DNA of 64,000 bases from an uncultured Bacteroidota bacterium (GCA_903851465.1 CAINOI010000017.1:1-64000); one strand, 5' to 3'; positions 36,252 to 45,737 are shown, numbered from the stretch's first letter. Numbers and translations: made by a program. Notes: generated by a model from the letters alone, not told the origin.

Positions 36252-37841
36252 ATGAAAAATATATCATTTGTTTTATTATTTATTGGTTTCTCATTTTTTG
36301 CAAATGCAAGTAATTTGAATGTAGGTACTTCAACATACAATGACACAGATAAAACTATAAGTTTTACAATCTCATGGGACTACAGTTGGAGATTAGCTAC
36401 AGGGCCAAGTAATTGGGATGCAGTATGGATTTTTATTAAAAGACAAAACTGTAATGTAGGTAGTACAAATCAAGTTTGGGCACATCAGTTATTAAGTACC
36501 AATTCAGTCGATCACACAACCAGTATTGCATCTGGTACAAATCTATTAACAGTGGATGCAACTAGTGATGGTGTTGGGGTATTTATAAGAAGATCAGATT
36601 TGACTACAGCTACAGGAAATATTGGTACGCATACCATTGTTTTAAAATTAAACACCACTGCTAATAATACAAATCCAGTTATTAGTTCTAGTGCTACTGA
36701 TAATTTTAAGGTGATGGGCTTTGAAATGGTATATGTTCCCCAAGGAAGCTATTATTTAGGAGATGGAAGAGGGACGAATACGACTAATTTTTCTGCGAAT
36801 GGGCAATCAAGTAGTGCGTTATTAATTGATGCGTCGATTCAAGCAACCGGTCTTGGAGCCTCTCCAAATTATACTAGTAATGTAGCTTATGGTTGTCCAA
36901 ATTCATTGCCTAATACTTATCCAATCGGTTTCAATGGATTTTATACAATGAAATATGAATTAACTACAGCAGCCTATGTAGATTTCTTAAATACATTGAA
37001 CTATGATCAGCAGGATGCTAAGTTCAATAAAATGAATAACTCATCTTATCATCCAAATAATTCAGGCTCTTATTTATCAGGGGGAGAAAAAGGAAGTATA
37101 AATATTCCAGCTGGAGGAGTTGGAATTTATAATACGAAACCAGCCACATTTACATTCAATACTACCTATGCTAGATATTCGGCATGTAATTATTTGGTTT
37201 GGCAGGATTTAGCTGCCTATTTAGATTGGGCTGGACTTAGACCCATGAGTGAGTTTGAATTTGAGAAAGCTTGTAGAGGTAACAATGCGGGTACTCCAAA
37301 TGCTCCCATTGCCAATGAATACCCATGGGGGAATATTTTAATAACCAATGCAGGCAATCCTAATAATAGAGGTGGAATTAATGAGTCTGCTCAAAATTTA
37401 GGTTCACAAGGGTTATGCTTTTTGGATTATAATAGCGATTCCTGGCTTCCAGCAAGAGGCGGTGCAACAACAACAGCAACATCAAATCGTTCTCAAGCAG
37501 GTGCAACTTATTATGGTATTCTGGAAATGGGAGGTAATGTATGGGAGCAATGTGTAGGTGGAGGAAGTGCATATGATTACTCAAGTTTCAGAGAAGACAT
37601 CCATGGAGATGGTTCAATCAGTAATCTTGGTTTAGCAAATGTAACTGGATGGCCTCCTATTGGTGGTTCTGGAAGTGGTACAATTATTAGAGGAGGATCT
37701 GGTTTAGGAGGTTCTTGTTGTAACACTAATTACATACAAGTTTCAAATAGAAATTTTGTTGCAGGAAACACTGAAAATGGTGGTGGTACTAATCAAGGAA
37801 ATGGTTATGGAGGCAGGGGTGTTAGAACTATGAGCTATTAA
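36252..37841 (+). CDS. Secreted FGE-sulfatase-fold protein (third of three)
   Basis: 529 residues. Signal peptide at about 1-19 (FFANA-S). Same two-part design: N-terminal beta domain (ISWDYSWRLATGPSNWDAVW) and FGE-like domain (GFEMVYVPQGSYYLGDG, GLRPMSEFEFEKACRG, YYGILEMGGNVWEQC). This copy is the most diverged. The former active-site region reads RGGSGLGGSCCNTNYIQVSNR: two cysteines are present but adjacent, not spaced as in the catalytic CHxSYC motif, so classical FGE activity is not expected. The end is GGRGVRTMSY. It is followed after 13 nt by the 1,302-residue gene. Confidence 0.85.
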   Translation: MKNISFVLLFIGFSFFANASNLNVGTSTYNDTDKTISFTISWDYSWRLATGPSNWDAVWIFIKRQNCNVGSTNQVWAHQLLSTNSVDHTTSIASGTNLLTVDATSDGVGVFIRRSDLTTATGNIGTHTIVLKLNTTANNTNPVISSSATDNFKVMGFEMVYVPQGSYYLGDGRGTNTTNFSANGQSSSALLIDASIQATGLGASPNYTSNVAYGCPNSLPNTYPIGFNGFYTMKYELTTAAYVDFLNTLNYDQQDAKFNKMNNSSYHPNNSGSYLSGGEKGSINIPAGGVGIYNTKPATFTFNTTYARYSACNYLVWQDLAAYLDWAGLRPMSEFEFEKACRGNNAGTPNAPIANEYPWGNILITNAGNPNNRGGINESAQNLGSQGLCFLDYNSDSWLPARGGATTTATSNRSQAGATYYGILEMGGNVWEQCVGGGSAYDYSSFREDIHGDGSISNLGLANVTGWPPIGGSGSGTIIRGGSGLGGSCCNTNYIQVSNRNFVAGNTENGGGTNQGNGYGGRGVRTMSY

Positions 37842-37854
37842 ACCAATTAACTAG

Positions 37855-40800
37855 GTGTTTAAAAAAATATTAATACTATTTACCTGTATTGCATTTTTTG
37901 GCATTGGTCAATCTATTGCACAAAGTAATTTCCCCTATTCTGGGGGGAGTGGCGCTAGCTATGATACTGCTCAAATTTCAAAACTAACTTGTGAGACACT
38001 ATTAAACTATAATTTACTATTTTATTCAGGTGGCAGTGGGGGGAATTATGACACAGCGCAAATTGCAACAAATAATTGTGTATTTACTCCATTGGTTGAG
38101 TTAATACTTTATAGTGGTGGCAGTGGGGGGAATTATGACACAACACAAGTTTCAAAAAATAATTGTGTGTTTATACCATTGTCAGAATTCATATTGTATA
38201 GTGGAGGTAATGGAGGAACATATGATACTGCTCAAATTTCTAAAAACACTTGTGTTTTTTCTCCAATTTATGAACTTATTATTTATAGTGGGGGTAATGG
38301 AGGGGCATATGATACAGCTCAAATAGAAAGTAAAGTTTGTGTCTTCCCTTCAGGAAATAATATATACAAGGGTAGTAATGTTACTGTAGGTTCAACTATG
38401 AATTTTAATAGTTTAACCACAACTAATAATCTTTCTGGACCTTATATAACCACGATTAGAGATACCTCGATTATAAAAGGAGAATGTGTTACCTTAACAA
38501 CAACAGGCGTTGGAGCAACAAGTTACTTATGGACCCAATCCATTGGATCAGCCCTAAGCAGTACTACCGTTCAAAATCCTATAGCAACACCAACTGAAAC
38601 AACAACTTATACAATTACAGCATCTGGAACAACGCCTGGTTGTAATAATATAAGTACTGTAAAGGTGAGTGTTATTGACAATGGTGATACACGACTAAAT
38701 TACCCAAGTTCTGTTTGTAATACTGCTATTGCTAATCAATTTCAGTATCCCTTATTAACTGGGATAACAAATGGAACATTTACTATATCTCCTTCAACGG
38801 GAATGACAATTGATGCAAAAACAGGTGCTATTAAAACGTACAATGCAACTGTTCAGACGTATACAATTACTTATACATATGGTAAGAATTGTACAAATAC
38901 GATTACTGCTAACGTTGATATTACCAGTAACTGTGCAAATAATGTTGGCGTAATAAATTATATTAATACATACATTGGAGGCACTTCTACAAATGTTGCC
39001 TCATTAGGAACAGTTTCATCTACCACCTGCACCGTAAATATTGATTATAATAATTTAATTTTTACTGGAGGTACTTCTACAAGTGTTGTTTCAGTTGGAA
39101 CTGTGTCAACTACAACCTGTCCTGTAACTATTGATATACCTAATTTAATTTTCGCTGGAGGAACTAGTACAAATGTTTTATCAGTTGGTTCATTATCACT
39201 TTTAAATTGTCCTATAAATATTGATTTTAGTACTTTGCTTTATGCAGGAGGATTGAGTAACAATGTTGTTTCAAGCAATGCGCTTCAATTAAAAGCTTGT
39301 ACTTATCCGGTTGGAGATAATTTTTATTTAGGTGGAACTGGAGGAGGGTACGGTTTTAATCTTGTAACACCTACAACTGGATCGGTTACTGGAACTTCAG
39401 TTGCAGTATCAGCAGATCAAACAATTTGTCCAGGAAGCCCAATTACATTGACTGCATCAGGTGCAACCAATTTTACATGGACACCAGCAACAAATTTATC
39501 AAATACCATTATTTCTAATCCAATAGCATCACCAATGACGACAACTACTTATACAGTTGTTGGTACAGGGGGTGTGGGATGTATTAATACGGCTAAAGTC
39601 AAAGTGACAGTTTTAGAAGATAATTACACTAGGGTTTCTTATGGTGCTTATAATTTTGATGAAACTGATATGGGACTTAAGAAAGTAAATTATATTATAG
39701 GTCCATTGACAGGGAGTTTTTCGGCAAGCCCAGCAGGTTTATTCTATGATCAAAGTTCAGGTTCCTTTACTCCGGGTTTGAGTACAAGTGGAGTTTATGC
39801 AATTAGGTATAATTACACTAAGGGAAACTGTAATTATACCTATGTGTCCAATGTAAATATTACTACCCTCCCTCCTTCCATTACGTATCCAGCACCTTCT
39901 GTATTTTACATTAACTATGATGCCATTACAGCAACACCAACAAATTCTGGGGGCAGAGCGATTGCTTATGAAGCAATGGATGCATTACCAACTGGCTTAA
40001 CCATTAATACAACAACAGGTGTGATTTCTGGAACACCTACTTCACTTGTTGAAAATGCAAGCGTAAGGATTCGTGCTTACAATTATAATAAATCAGGAGG
40101 TATCAATTATAGTGATGTGTACACAATGAGTTTATCTGTTCGTAAACCAATTATAAGTTCAACTAGTACTTCAATTGCATCTATGAATACTATTTACGGT
40201 GTGGCATCAACTGAAAATACTGTCAATGTATCAGGTCAATATATTATTCAAAATATTATAGTAACACCTCCAACAGGCTTTGAGGTTTCGAGAACAACAG
40301 GAACAGGTTTTGCTAATTCAATTACCATTAATCAATCTGGTGGAAATATTACTTCTACCACTATTTATCTCAGAATTAAAAATAATGCAGCTGTAGGAAA
40401 TTTAACGGGCTCAATTTCACTTAGAAGTCAAGCAGCAGATGATTTTAATATTACATTAGCTACAAGCTATGTTGCACCTGCGCCATTAACTATTGCGACT
40501 AAGTATTTTCAGAAATTTTATGGTTCTAAAATTACATTAGGTGCAGGTAACACTAATTTTATTGCAACTGGTTTAATGAATAGTGAAACAATTGGTTCTG
40601 TTACAATCACTCCTGCAGGCGGTACCGCTGCGAATGATGTGCCTGGATTATACGCAATCACACCATCGGCTGCCATTGGCGGAACTTTCTCCACTGCGAA
40701 TTATAATATCACTTATACGGCAGGACAATTTGAAGTATTATATAGCTTGTATGGTTTTACAATGTCTGGAAATACAGCCAACTGGGTGCAGGGCAAAGTG

Positions 40801-41763
40801 CCGATTCCTAAAATTAGTGGAGGTGTTATTTCTTTGGTGACTAATAGTTCTGCTAGATATACTGCTACCATCCCAACAAGTTTTTCTAATATCATTCAAA
40901 GAGGGGTTTGTTGGAATACAACTATGAATCCAACCATTGGGAATACTAAAATTGTTGATGGCGCAACGACGACAGTAAATCTAATAGCTAATCTAACTGG
41001 TTTAACAGATGCTACGGTATATTATGTTAGAACCTTTATCACCATTGGAACCTATACTTATTATGGGCCTAATGTGAAATTTGTGACTACAATTGGAAAT
41101 GATGGATCAACCATTGCTAAAGCAGCGGTGTCTGGTGTGCAATTACATGCCGATTTTCCAAGCTTGCCTTCTGGTTGGTATTATATCAAATCGGCAACTA
41201 TGCCAAATGCAAAAGAAATGTATGTGGATATGACGGAAGATGGAGGAGGATATGATTTTTACTTTATTACGGCTGGTCCGTCCGTATCAACTGTGACTGA
41301 AACCAATGGAGGTACCGATTTAGGTTTAGACTTAGTGATGCCAAGAAGCAAGGGTCATTGGAAAGCCATGTCTAATGCAGTAATAGCTGGTATTGCTAGA
41401 GGTTCCAGTAAAGTGGGATCAGGCACCTATGCAAGTTTCTTTCAAACCACCTATGGGGTATACAGAAATACGAATGCAGGAAATGGAGGGAATAGTTATA
41501 CAAATAAAGTAATGAGAAGTGCATCTTATGGCGGAACAACCAATGCGGCCGACTGGAGAGTAAAGGATGGAGGTAGATGGTGGTTAAGAGATGGTACTCA
41601 TTCCGAACCAAATGGAGACTACACGAGTAATGGTTTATTGGGATTGCAAGCAGGTGGCTATGTCTTTCCTAATCCTTATGATAATTCAAATATTGGATTT
41701 AATGACGGAGGCGCATATTCCACAGGGGCTTACTATTTAGTTTCTACTAATACGAAACAATAA
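37855..41763 (+). CDS. Large secreted multidomain protein with Cys repeats, Ig-like, MBG-like and fibrinogen-like domains
   Basis: 1,302 residues from a GTG start (signal peptide FKKILILFTCIAFFG to SIA-Q at about 22). Residues about 25-175 hold five repeats of about 33 residues (YSGGSGGNYDTAQISKNNC). An Ig/PKD-like domain follows at about 200-280. Residues about 368-515 hold four repeats of about 30 residues (IFTGGTSTSVVSVGTVSTTTC), each with one Cys. A second Ig-like domain is at about 515-585 (ICPGSPITLTASGATNFTWTP), then a putative-Ig segment (ALPTGLTINTTTGVISGTP), an MBG-like domain (~875-965), an FN3-like segment, and a fibrinogen-like domain at about 1083-1302 (YVDMTEDGGGYDFYF). The last domain matches fibrinogen-like domain A of the protein at 17793. 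It is the last gene of operon 2; feoB follows, convergent. Confidence 0.85.
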   Translation: MFKKILILFTCIAFFGIGQSIAQSNFPYSGGSGASYDTAQISKLTCETLLNYNLLFYSGGSGGNYDTAQIATNNCVFTPLVELILYSGGSGGNYDTTQVSKNNCVFIPLSEFILYSGGNGGTYDTAQISKNTCVFSPIYELIIYSGGNGGAYDTAQIESKVCVFPSGNNIYKGSNVTVGSTMNFNSLTTTNNLSGPYITTIRDTSIIKGECVTLTTTGVGATSYLWTQSIGSALSSTTVQNPIATPTETTTYTITASGTTPGCNNISTVKVSVIDNGDTRLNYPSSVCNTAIANQFQYPLLTGITNGTFTISPSTGMTIDAKTGAIKTYNATVQTYTITYTYGKNCTNTITANVDITSNCANNVGVINYINTYIGGTSTNVASLGTVSSTTCTVNIDYNNLIFTGGTSTSVVSVGTVSTTTCPVTIDIPNLIFAGGTSTNVLSVGSLSLLNCPINIDFSTLLYAGGLSNNVVSSNALQLKACTYPVGDNFYLGGTGGGYGFNLVTPTTGSVTGTSVAVSADQTICPGSPITLTASGATNFTWTPATNLSNTIISNPIASPMTTTTYTVVGTGGVGCINTAKVKVTVLEDNYTRVSYGAYNFDETDMGLKKVNYIIGPLTGSFSASPAGLFYDQSSGSFTPGLSTSGVYAIRYNYTKGNCNYTYVSNVNITTLPPSITYPAPSVFYINYDAITATPTNSGGRAIAYEAMDALPTGLTINTTTGVISGTPTSLVENASVRIRAYNYNKSGGINYSDVYTMSLSVRKPIISSTSTSIASMNTIYGVASTENTVNVSGQYIIQNIIVTPPTGFEVSRTTGTGFANSITINQSGGNITSTTIYLRIKNNAAVGNLTGSISLRSQAADDFNITLATSYVAPAPLTIATKYFQKFYGSKITLGAGNTNFIATGLMNSETIGSVTITPAGGTAANDVPGLYAITPSAAIGGTFSTANYNITYTAGQFEVLYSLYGFTMSGNTANWVQGKVPIPKISGGVISLVTNSSARYTATIPTSFSNIIQRGVCWNTTMNPTIGNTKIVDGATTTVNLIANLTGLTDATVYYVRTFITIGTYTYYGPNVKFVTTIGNDGSTIAKAAVSGVQLHADFPSLPSGWYYIKSATMPNAKEMYVDMTEDGGGYDFYFITAGPSVSTVTETNGGTDLGLDLVMPRSKGHWKAMSNAVIAGIARGSSKVGSGTYASFFQTTYGVYRNTNAGNGGNSYTNKVMRSASYGGTTNAADWRVKDGGRWWLRDGTHSEPNGDYTSNGLLGLQAGGYVFPNPYDNSNIGFNDGGAYSTGAYYLVSTNTKQ
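37930..38390 (+). repeat. Five Cys-containing coding repeats
   Basis: Each unit of about 100 nt encodes YSGG-[SN]-GG-x-YDTAQ-x-x-x-x-x-C-x-F plus a hydrophobic tail. DNA between units two and three is locally identical (GGTGGCAGTGGGGGGAATTA), showing recent unit copying. Confidence 0.8.
38956..39350 (+). repeat. Four Cys-containing coding repeats, second family
   Basis: Units of about 90 nt encode [IL]-[IFY]-x-GGTST-x-V-x-S-[VL]-G-x-[VL]-S-x-x-x-C followed by x-x-ID. One Cys per unit, like the first repeat family of the same protein but with a different core. Confidence 0.75.
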
Positions 41764-41795
41764 GATCGATTCAATTATTGCTGGATCGGTTTGAG

Positions 41796-43904
41796 CTACT
41801 TTGCAATCACATAAGTTAGCCAGCTTAATACATAAGCCAGGCCTGTCATCATAAAGAATTGAATGGTTGGCCATTTCCAAGTGCCTGTTTCTCTTTTCAC
41901 AATAGCAAGCGTGCTCATACATTGCATGGCAAGTACATAAAATACCATCAAGGAAAGTGCAGTGGCTAAACTATAAACGGGTTTGCCATCTGGCCAAACT
42001 GATGCACGTAATTTTTCTCTTAAGCTACTATTGTTGTCTTCCTCTACACTATATAAAGTAGCCATCGTGCCTACAAATACTTCTCTTGCAGCAAAAGATG
42101 TAATCAGTGCAATTCCAATTTTCCAATCATATCCTAAAGGCTTAATCACTGGTTCTATTTTTTTACCTAATATACCAGCATAAGAATTGGCTAGCTTATC
42201 GGTATGGTATTGTTTTTCTAATTGTACTTGTTGTGCTGGATTGCTTTTTACCGCCATGGCATATTGTGTATTGAGCTGATCCATTTTTTCACTTGGCCCA
42301 TAAGAACTCAAGAACCACAATAACAAGCTAATCATGATGATCACTTTACCTGCGTCCACCACAAATATTTTTGCTTTTTGAATCATGGTCATCCCTACAT
42401 TACCCCAACGTGGAGCGCGGTATACAGGTAGTTCTAAAATAAAATAACTTTTCTCTTTGATCTTGATAAAAAACTTTAGTATAAAGCTTGCTAATAACGC
42501 CATCATAATACCTAATAAATAAAGCGCCATCATCACCAATCCTTGTAAACTTAAAAAACTAAAATACATTTTATTGTCAATGACCAAAGAAATTAAAATA
42601 GTGTATACAGGTAGCCTTGCACTACAACTCATAAATGGAGTAACCAATATAGTAAGCAAGCGTTCTTTTTTATTTTCAATATTTCTAGCACTCATGATGG
42701 CTGGCACAGCACAAGCAAAACCACTAATCATAGGCATCACACTCTTGCCATTTAAGCCCACTTTACGCATGAGTTTATCACTCAAGAAACTGATCCTAGC
42801 CATATAGCCTGTGTCTTCTAGCAAAGTGATGAGTCCAAATAAGATCATGATCTGCGGCACAAAAATCACAATTCCACCAATCCCTGCAACGAATCCATTC
42901 ACTAATAAGTCCTGCCACCAAGCTTCTGGTAATACTTGATTTAAATAAGTGGTGATATTGGTGAAAATCCATTCAATGCCATCCATTGGAAAGGAGGCCA
43001 TCCAGAATACAGACTGAAACAATAAAAATAAAACAGACATTAGAATAAAGTAGCCTCCAATTCGGTGTAAAAATATATTGTCTAAACGGTCTGTTCTTTT
43101 TTTCTTGGCAGTTGGATCTGGTTCGGTCACCCACTTTTTCATCAGCTCTTGAATGCGCTGATAACGTTGTAAAATTTCTTGAGCCTGTGTTTTGGTGTGG
43201 TTAAAATCATTTTCAAGTTCAATCTGCTCTATCTTTTCCTGCATTTCTTGATCCAAAGGAAAAGTTTCATGATGCATTAGATAATGCAAAGCAGCATAGT
43301 CACTATGTGTAGGGTAGGTCTTTTTAAATGCTTCAATCGCAGCAGGGGCAAGGTTCTTATTGTCAATGAAACTTTCCTGATTTCTTGAACGAGGTGTTTC
43401 AATAATTTGTCCTAATACTTTTTTTAATTCCCCTAAGCCTTTATTTTTTCTTGCGTCTACTGCCACTACTGGAATACCTAAATCCGATTGCAGTCCAGCG
43501 ATATCAATCTTAATGCCTTTTTTTTGTGCAAGGTCATTCATGGTGAGTGCCAAGACCACCGGAATTTTTAAATCAATAATTTGACTACAGAAAAGTAAAT
43601 TTCTTTTTAAATTACTGGCATCTGCAATTAATAAGATCACATCTGTTTTGACATCTTCATCCACTCCCATCAACACTCGGTAAGCCACCCATTCGTCTTC
43701 TCTTTTTGGATAAAAACTGTAAGTGCCTGGCAAGTCAATTAATGTACTTTCATGCACGCCAATTTTTAGGTCTCCCGTTTTCTTGTCAACGGTAACTCCA
43801 GGGAAGTTGCCTACTTTTTGTTGCAAACCAGTCAAGGCATTAAAAAGCGAACTTTTTCCACTGTTGGGATTCCCCACTAAGGCGATATGTATACCTGCTT
43901 TCAC
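41796..43904 (-). CDS. feoB: Ferrous iron transport protein B
   Basis: 702 residues from GTG at 43904. A TTG at 43916 would add four residues but overlaps the promoter element, so GTG (VKAGIHIALVGN) is preferred. Cytoplasmic GTPase domain: G1 GNPNSGKSS, G3 DLPGTYSF. The G4 position reads TMND rather than the usual NxxD. A helical regulatory domain is followed by about ten membrane segments with the gate repeats and conserved stretches (GLNGKSVMPMISGFACAVPA, ITSFAAREVFVGTMATLYS). It imports Fe(II) across the inner membrane. No feoA lies beside it; the gene is alone, convergent with operon 2 and divergent from the M28 peptidase gene. Confidence 0.95.
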   Translation of the reverse strand: MKAGIHIALVGNPNSGKSSLFNALTGLQQKVGNFPGVTVDKKTGDLKIGVHESTLIDLPGTYSFYPKREDEWVAYRVLMGVDEDVKTDVILLIADASNLKRNLLFCSQIIDLKIPVVLALTMNDLAQKKGIKIDIAGLQSDLGIPVVAVDARKNKGLGELKKVLGQIIETPRSRNQESFIDNKNLAPAAIEAFKKTYPTHSDYAALHYLMHHETFPLDQEMQEKIEQIELENDFNHTKTQAQEILQRYQRIQELMKKWVTEPDPTAKKKRTDRLDNIFLHRIGGYFILMSVLFLLFQSVFWMASFPMDGIEWIFTNITTYLNQVLPEAWWQDLLVNGFVAGIGGIVIFVPQIMILFGLITLLEDTGYMARISFLSDKLMRKVGLNGKSVMPMISGFACAVPAIMSARNIENKKERLLTILVTPFMSCSARLPVYTILISLVIDNKMYFSFLSLQGLVMMALYLLGIMMALLASFILKFFIKIKEKSYFILELPVYRAPRWGNVGMTMIQKAKIFVVDAGKVIIMISLLLWFLSSYGPSEKMDQLNTQYAMAVKSNPAQQVQLEKQYHTDKLANSYAGILGKKIEPVIKPLGYDWKIGIALITSFAAREVFVGTMATLYSVEEDNNSSLREKLRASVWPDGKPVYSLATALSLMVFYVLAMQCMSTLAIVKRETGTWKWPTIQFFMMTGLAYVLSWLTYVIAK

Positions 43905-43913
43905 GACTGGTCG

Positions 43914-43921
43914 CAAAGCTA
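43914..43921 (-). promoter_or_regulatory. -7 promoter element of feoB
   Basis: TAGCTTTG on the minus strand fits the Bacteroidota consensus TAnnTTTG and ends 9 nt before the GTG at 43904. No clear -33 TTTG was found. Confidence 0.5.
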
Positions 43922-44029
43922 GCCATTAAGCATAGGGACTACTTACGAAATTAGAAATTGAAACATAATGTAGGAGATGACTTTTAACAGTTTTTAGAGG
44001 AAATGCCCCATAAACTAAGTCCCTTTGCT

Positions 44030-44037
44030 TAATTTTG
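44030..44037 (+). promoter_or_regulatory. -7 promoter element of the M28 peptidase gene
   Basis: TAATTTTG matches TAnnTTTG and lies 17 nt before the ATG at 44055. It also argues against the upstream TTG start at 44025, which precedes it. Confidence 0.5.
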
Positions 44038-44054
44038 AGCTTCAAACAAGATTT

Positions 44055-45695
44055 ATGCGCCCAATTAGCACCTTCTTTTTCCTTTTTATATCCATTTTAG
44101 GTTTAGCCCAACAACAAAATAAGGCAGATCGTCAAGTGATGAAAAACCTAAAATTACACGTTCAATATTTAGCGAGTGATGTATTAGAAGGGCGTCGTGC
44201 AGGTAGCGAAGGCGAGCAAAAGGCGGTCGATTATATTATAGCACAATATGAAAGTGCGGGCATTCAACCTATGGGAGTTCAAGGTTATCTGCAAGCTTTT
44301 CCAATCAATGAAGGGAAAAAATGGGGTTCGAATGCATTTTTGAAAGTCAATCAACAACCTATGGAGTTTGGTGCTGATTTTTTTACGGTGTCGACTGGAC
44401 AGAATGGCCAATTGACTGCTAAGTCAACCCTTGCGTTAGAAGAGGCAGGGCAGGTTTGGTTTAAAGATTTGCAAGAAGTATTAGAAGAGCAACAAAGCAA
44501 TCCACATTTTGATGTACAAGATTGGATCAAAACGACCAGTGCTGCGATACATCAAAAAAAGGCCAAAGCATTGTTCTTATACAATAGTGGAAGCTTGATA
44601 GATAATATACAATTTAACAAATTTGATACTGCTGCTGCTTTAGCGATTCCTGTAGTGTATATCACCAAAGAGGGATTTAAAAAATACTTTAATGATGCGT
44701 TAGGCACATTTGAGATTGAAGCAAACTTGCTAGTTGAGGCGCAAATTAGAACAGGAAAAAATGTAGTGGCTTATATCAATAACAATGCGGCACATACTGT
44801 TGTATTAGGCGCGCATGTAGACCATTTAGGATACAATCAAGACAAAAATGCATTGGATATTAACAATGATATCCGCAATGGTGCAGACGATAACGCCAGT
44901 GGTACTGCGGCTTTGATTGAATTGGCTAAATTATTACAAAAGGAATCTAAGCAAGGAAACGAGTTCAATAAAAATAATTATTTGATCATTCATTTTTCTG
45001 CAGAAGAACTTGGCTTGATTGGAAGCAAGTATTGGTTAGACCATCCAACCATTCAAACCAATTTTAACTATATGGTGAATATGGATATGGTGGGCAGGTA
45101 TGATGCGACTAAAAAAATGAGCTTAGGTGGCTATGGCACTTCTAGTAAGTGGTCCGAAATAATTTCTAAAACACCTACTACGATATTGTATACCATCGAC
45201 AGCGCAGGAACGGGCCCGAGTGATCATGCAAGTTTTTACCGAAAAGATATGCCTGTGTTATTTATGTTCACCGGCAGCCATGCAGATTACCATAAAGCAA
45301 CAGACGATTGGGATAAGATCAATTATATGGGTCAAAAAGATATCCTGCGTTTTGTGCAGCAAATAATTAAAACGACCAACAGCTACGGTAAGTTAGATTT
45401 CTTAAAAACGCGTGAAGCCGCAATGGGCCGTAGCACCAAGTTTACAGTGAGTTTAGGGGTGATGCCCGACTACGCATATACGGGCACTGGGCTTAGAATT
45501 GAGGGCGCTTCTGCTGGTAAATTAGGAGAAAAATTAGGATTAAAAGCAGGGGATATTTTATTACAAATGGGCGACTATAAATTCATTGATGTAATGAGCT
45601 ACATGACCACTTTGTCTAAGTTTAAAAAAGGAGATAGCACTTTTTTAATTTATAAGCGAGGGGCGGAAGAAGTTAAAGTAGCTATTGTATTTTAA
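44055..45695 (+). CDS. Secreted M28-family metallopeptidase with PDZ domain
   Basis: 546 residues from the ATG at 44055. This gives a clean signal peptide MRPISTFFFLFISILGLA-Q; an upstream TTG at 44025 adds ten unsuitable residues. The M28 zinc ligands are visible in order: His and Asp in GAHVDHLGY and GADDNASGTAAL, the Glu pair in FSAEELGLIGS, Asp in NMDMVGRYD, and a late His in GSHADYH. A C-terminal PDZ domain is at about 450-546 (LRIEGASAGKLGEKLGLKAGD). It probably acts as a periplasmic or exported aminopeptidase. Monocistronic, with its own promoter, divergent from feoB. Confidence 0.9.
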   Translation: MRPISTFFFLFISILGLAQQQNKADRQVMKNLKLHVQYLASDVLEGRRAGSEGEQKAVDYIIAQYESAGIQPMGVQGYLQAFPINEGKKWGSNAFLKVNQQPMEFGADFFTVSTGQNGQLTAKSTLALEEAGQVWFKDLQEVLEEQQSNPHFDVQDWIKTTSAAIHQKKAKALFLYNSGSLIDNIQFNKFDTAAALAIPVVYITKEGFKKYFNDALGTFEIEANLLVEAQIRTGKNVVAYINNNAAHTVVLGAHVDHLGYNQDKNALDINNDIRNGADDNASGTAALIELAKLLQKESKQGNEFNKNNYLIIHFSAEELGLIGSKYWLDHPTIQTNFNYMVNMDMVGRYDATKKMSLGGYGTSSKWSEIISKTPTTILYTIDSAGTGPSDHASFYRKDMPVLFMFTGSHADYHKATDDWDKINYMGQKDILRFVQQIIKTTNSYGKLDFLKTREAAMGRSTKFTVSLGVMPDYAYTGTGLRIEGASAGKLGEKLGLKAGDILLQMGDYKFIDVMSYMTTLSKFKKGDSTFLIYKRGAEEVKVAIVF

Positions 45696-45737
45696 ATTTA
45701 TAAAACCTACATTTATTAAACCGATATATTTATTAAT

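Noticed and set aside
33141-37841. Functional sulfatase-activating formylglycine-generating enzymes
   Set aside because: The catalytic cysteine pair is missing in all three and no sulfatase gene is nearby.
33141-37841. A diversity-generating retroelement within the window
   Set aside because: The fold and the variable C-terminal region are suggestive, but no reverse transcriptase, accessory gene or template repeat was found here. Kept only as a genome-wide check.
484-41763. Prophage or phage tail locus
   Set aside because: Several modules look like phage tail fibre parts, but every large protein has a signal peptide and there are no capsid, portal, terminase, tape measure, lysis or integrase genes.
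41764-41795. Terminator between the 1,302-residue gene and feoB
   Set aside because: The 32-nt convergent gap has no convincing stem or T tract on either strand.
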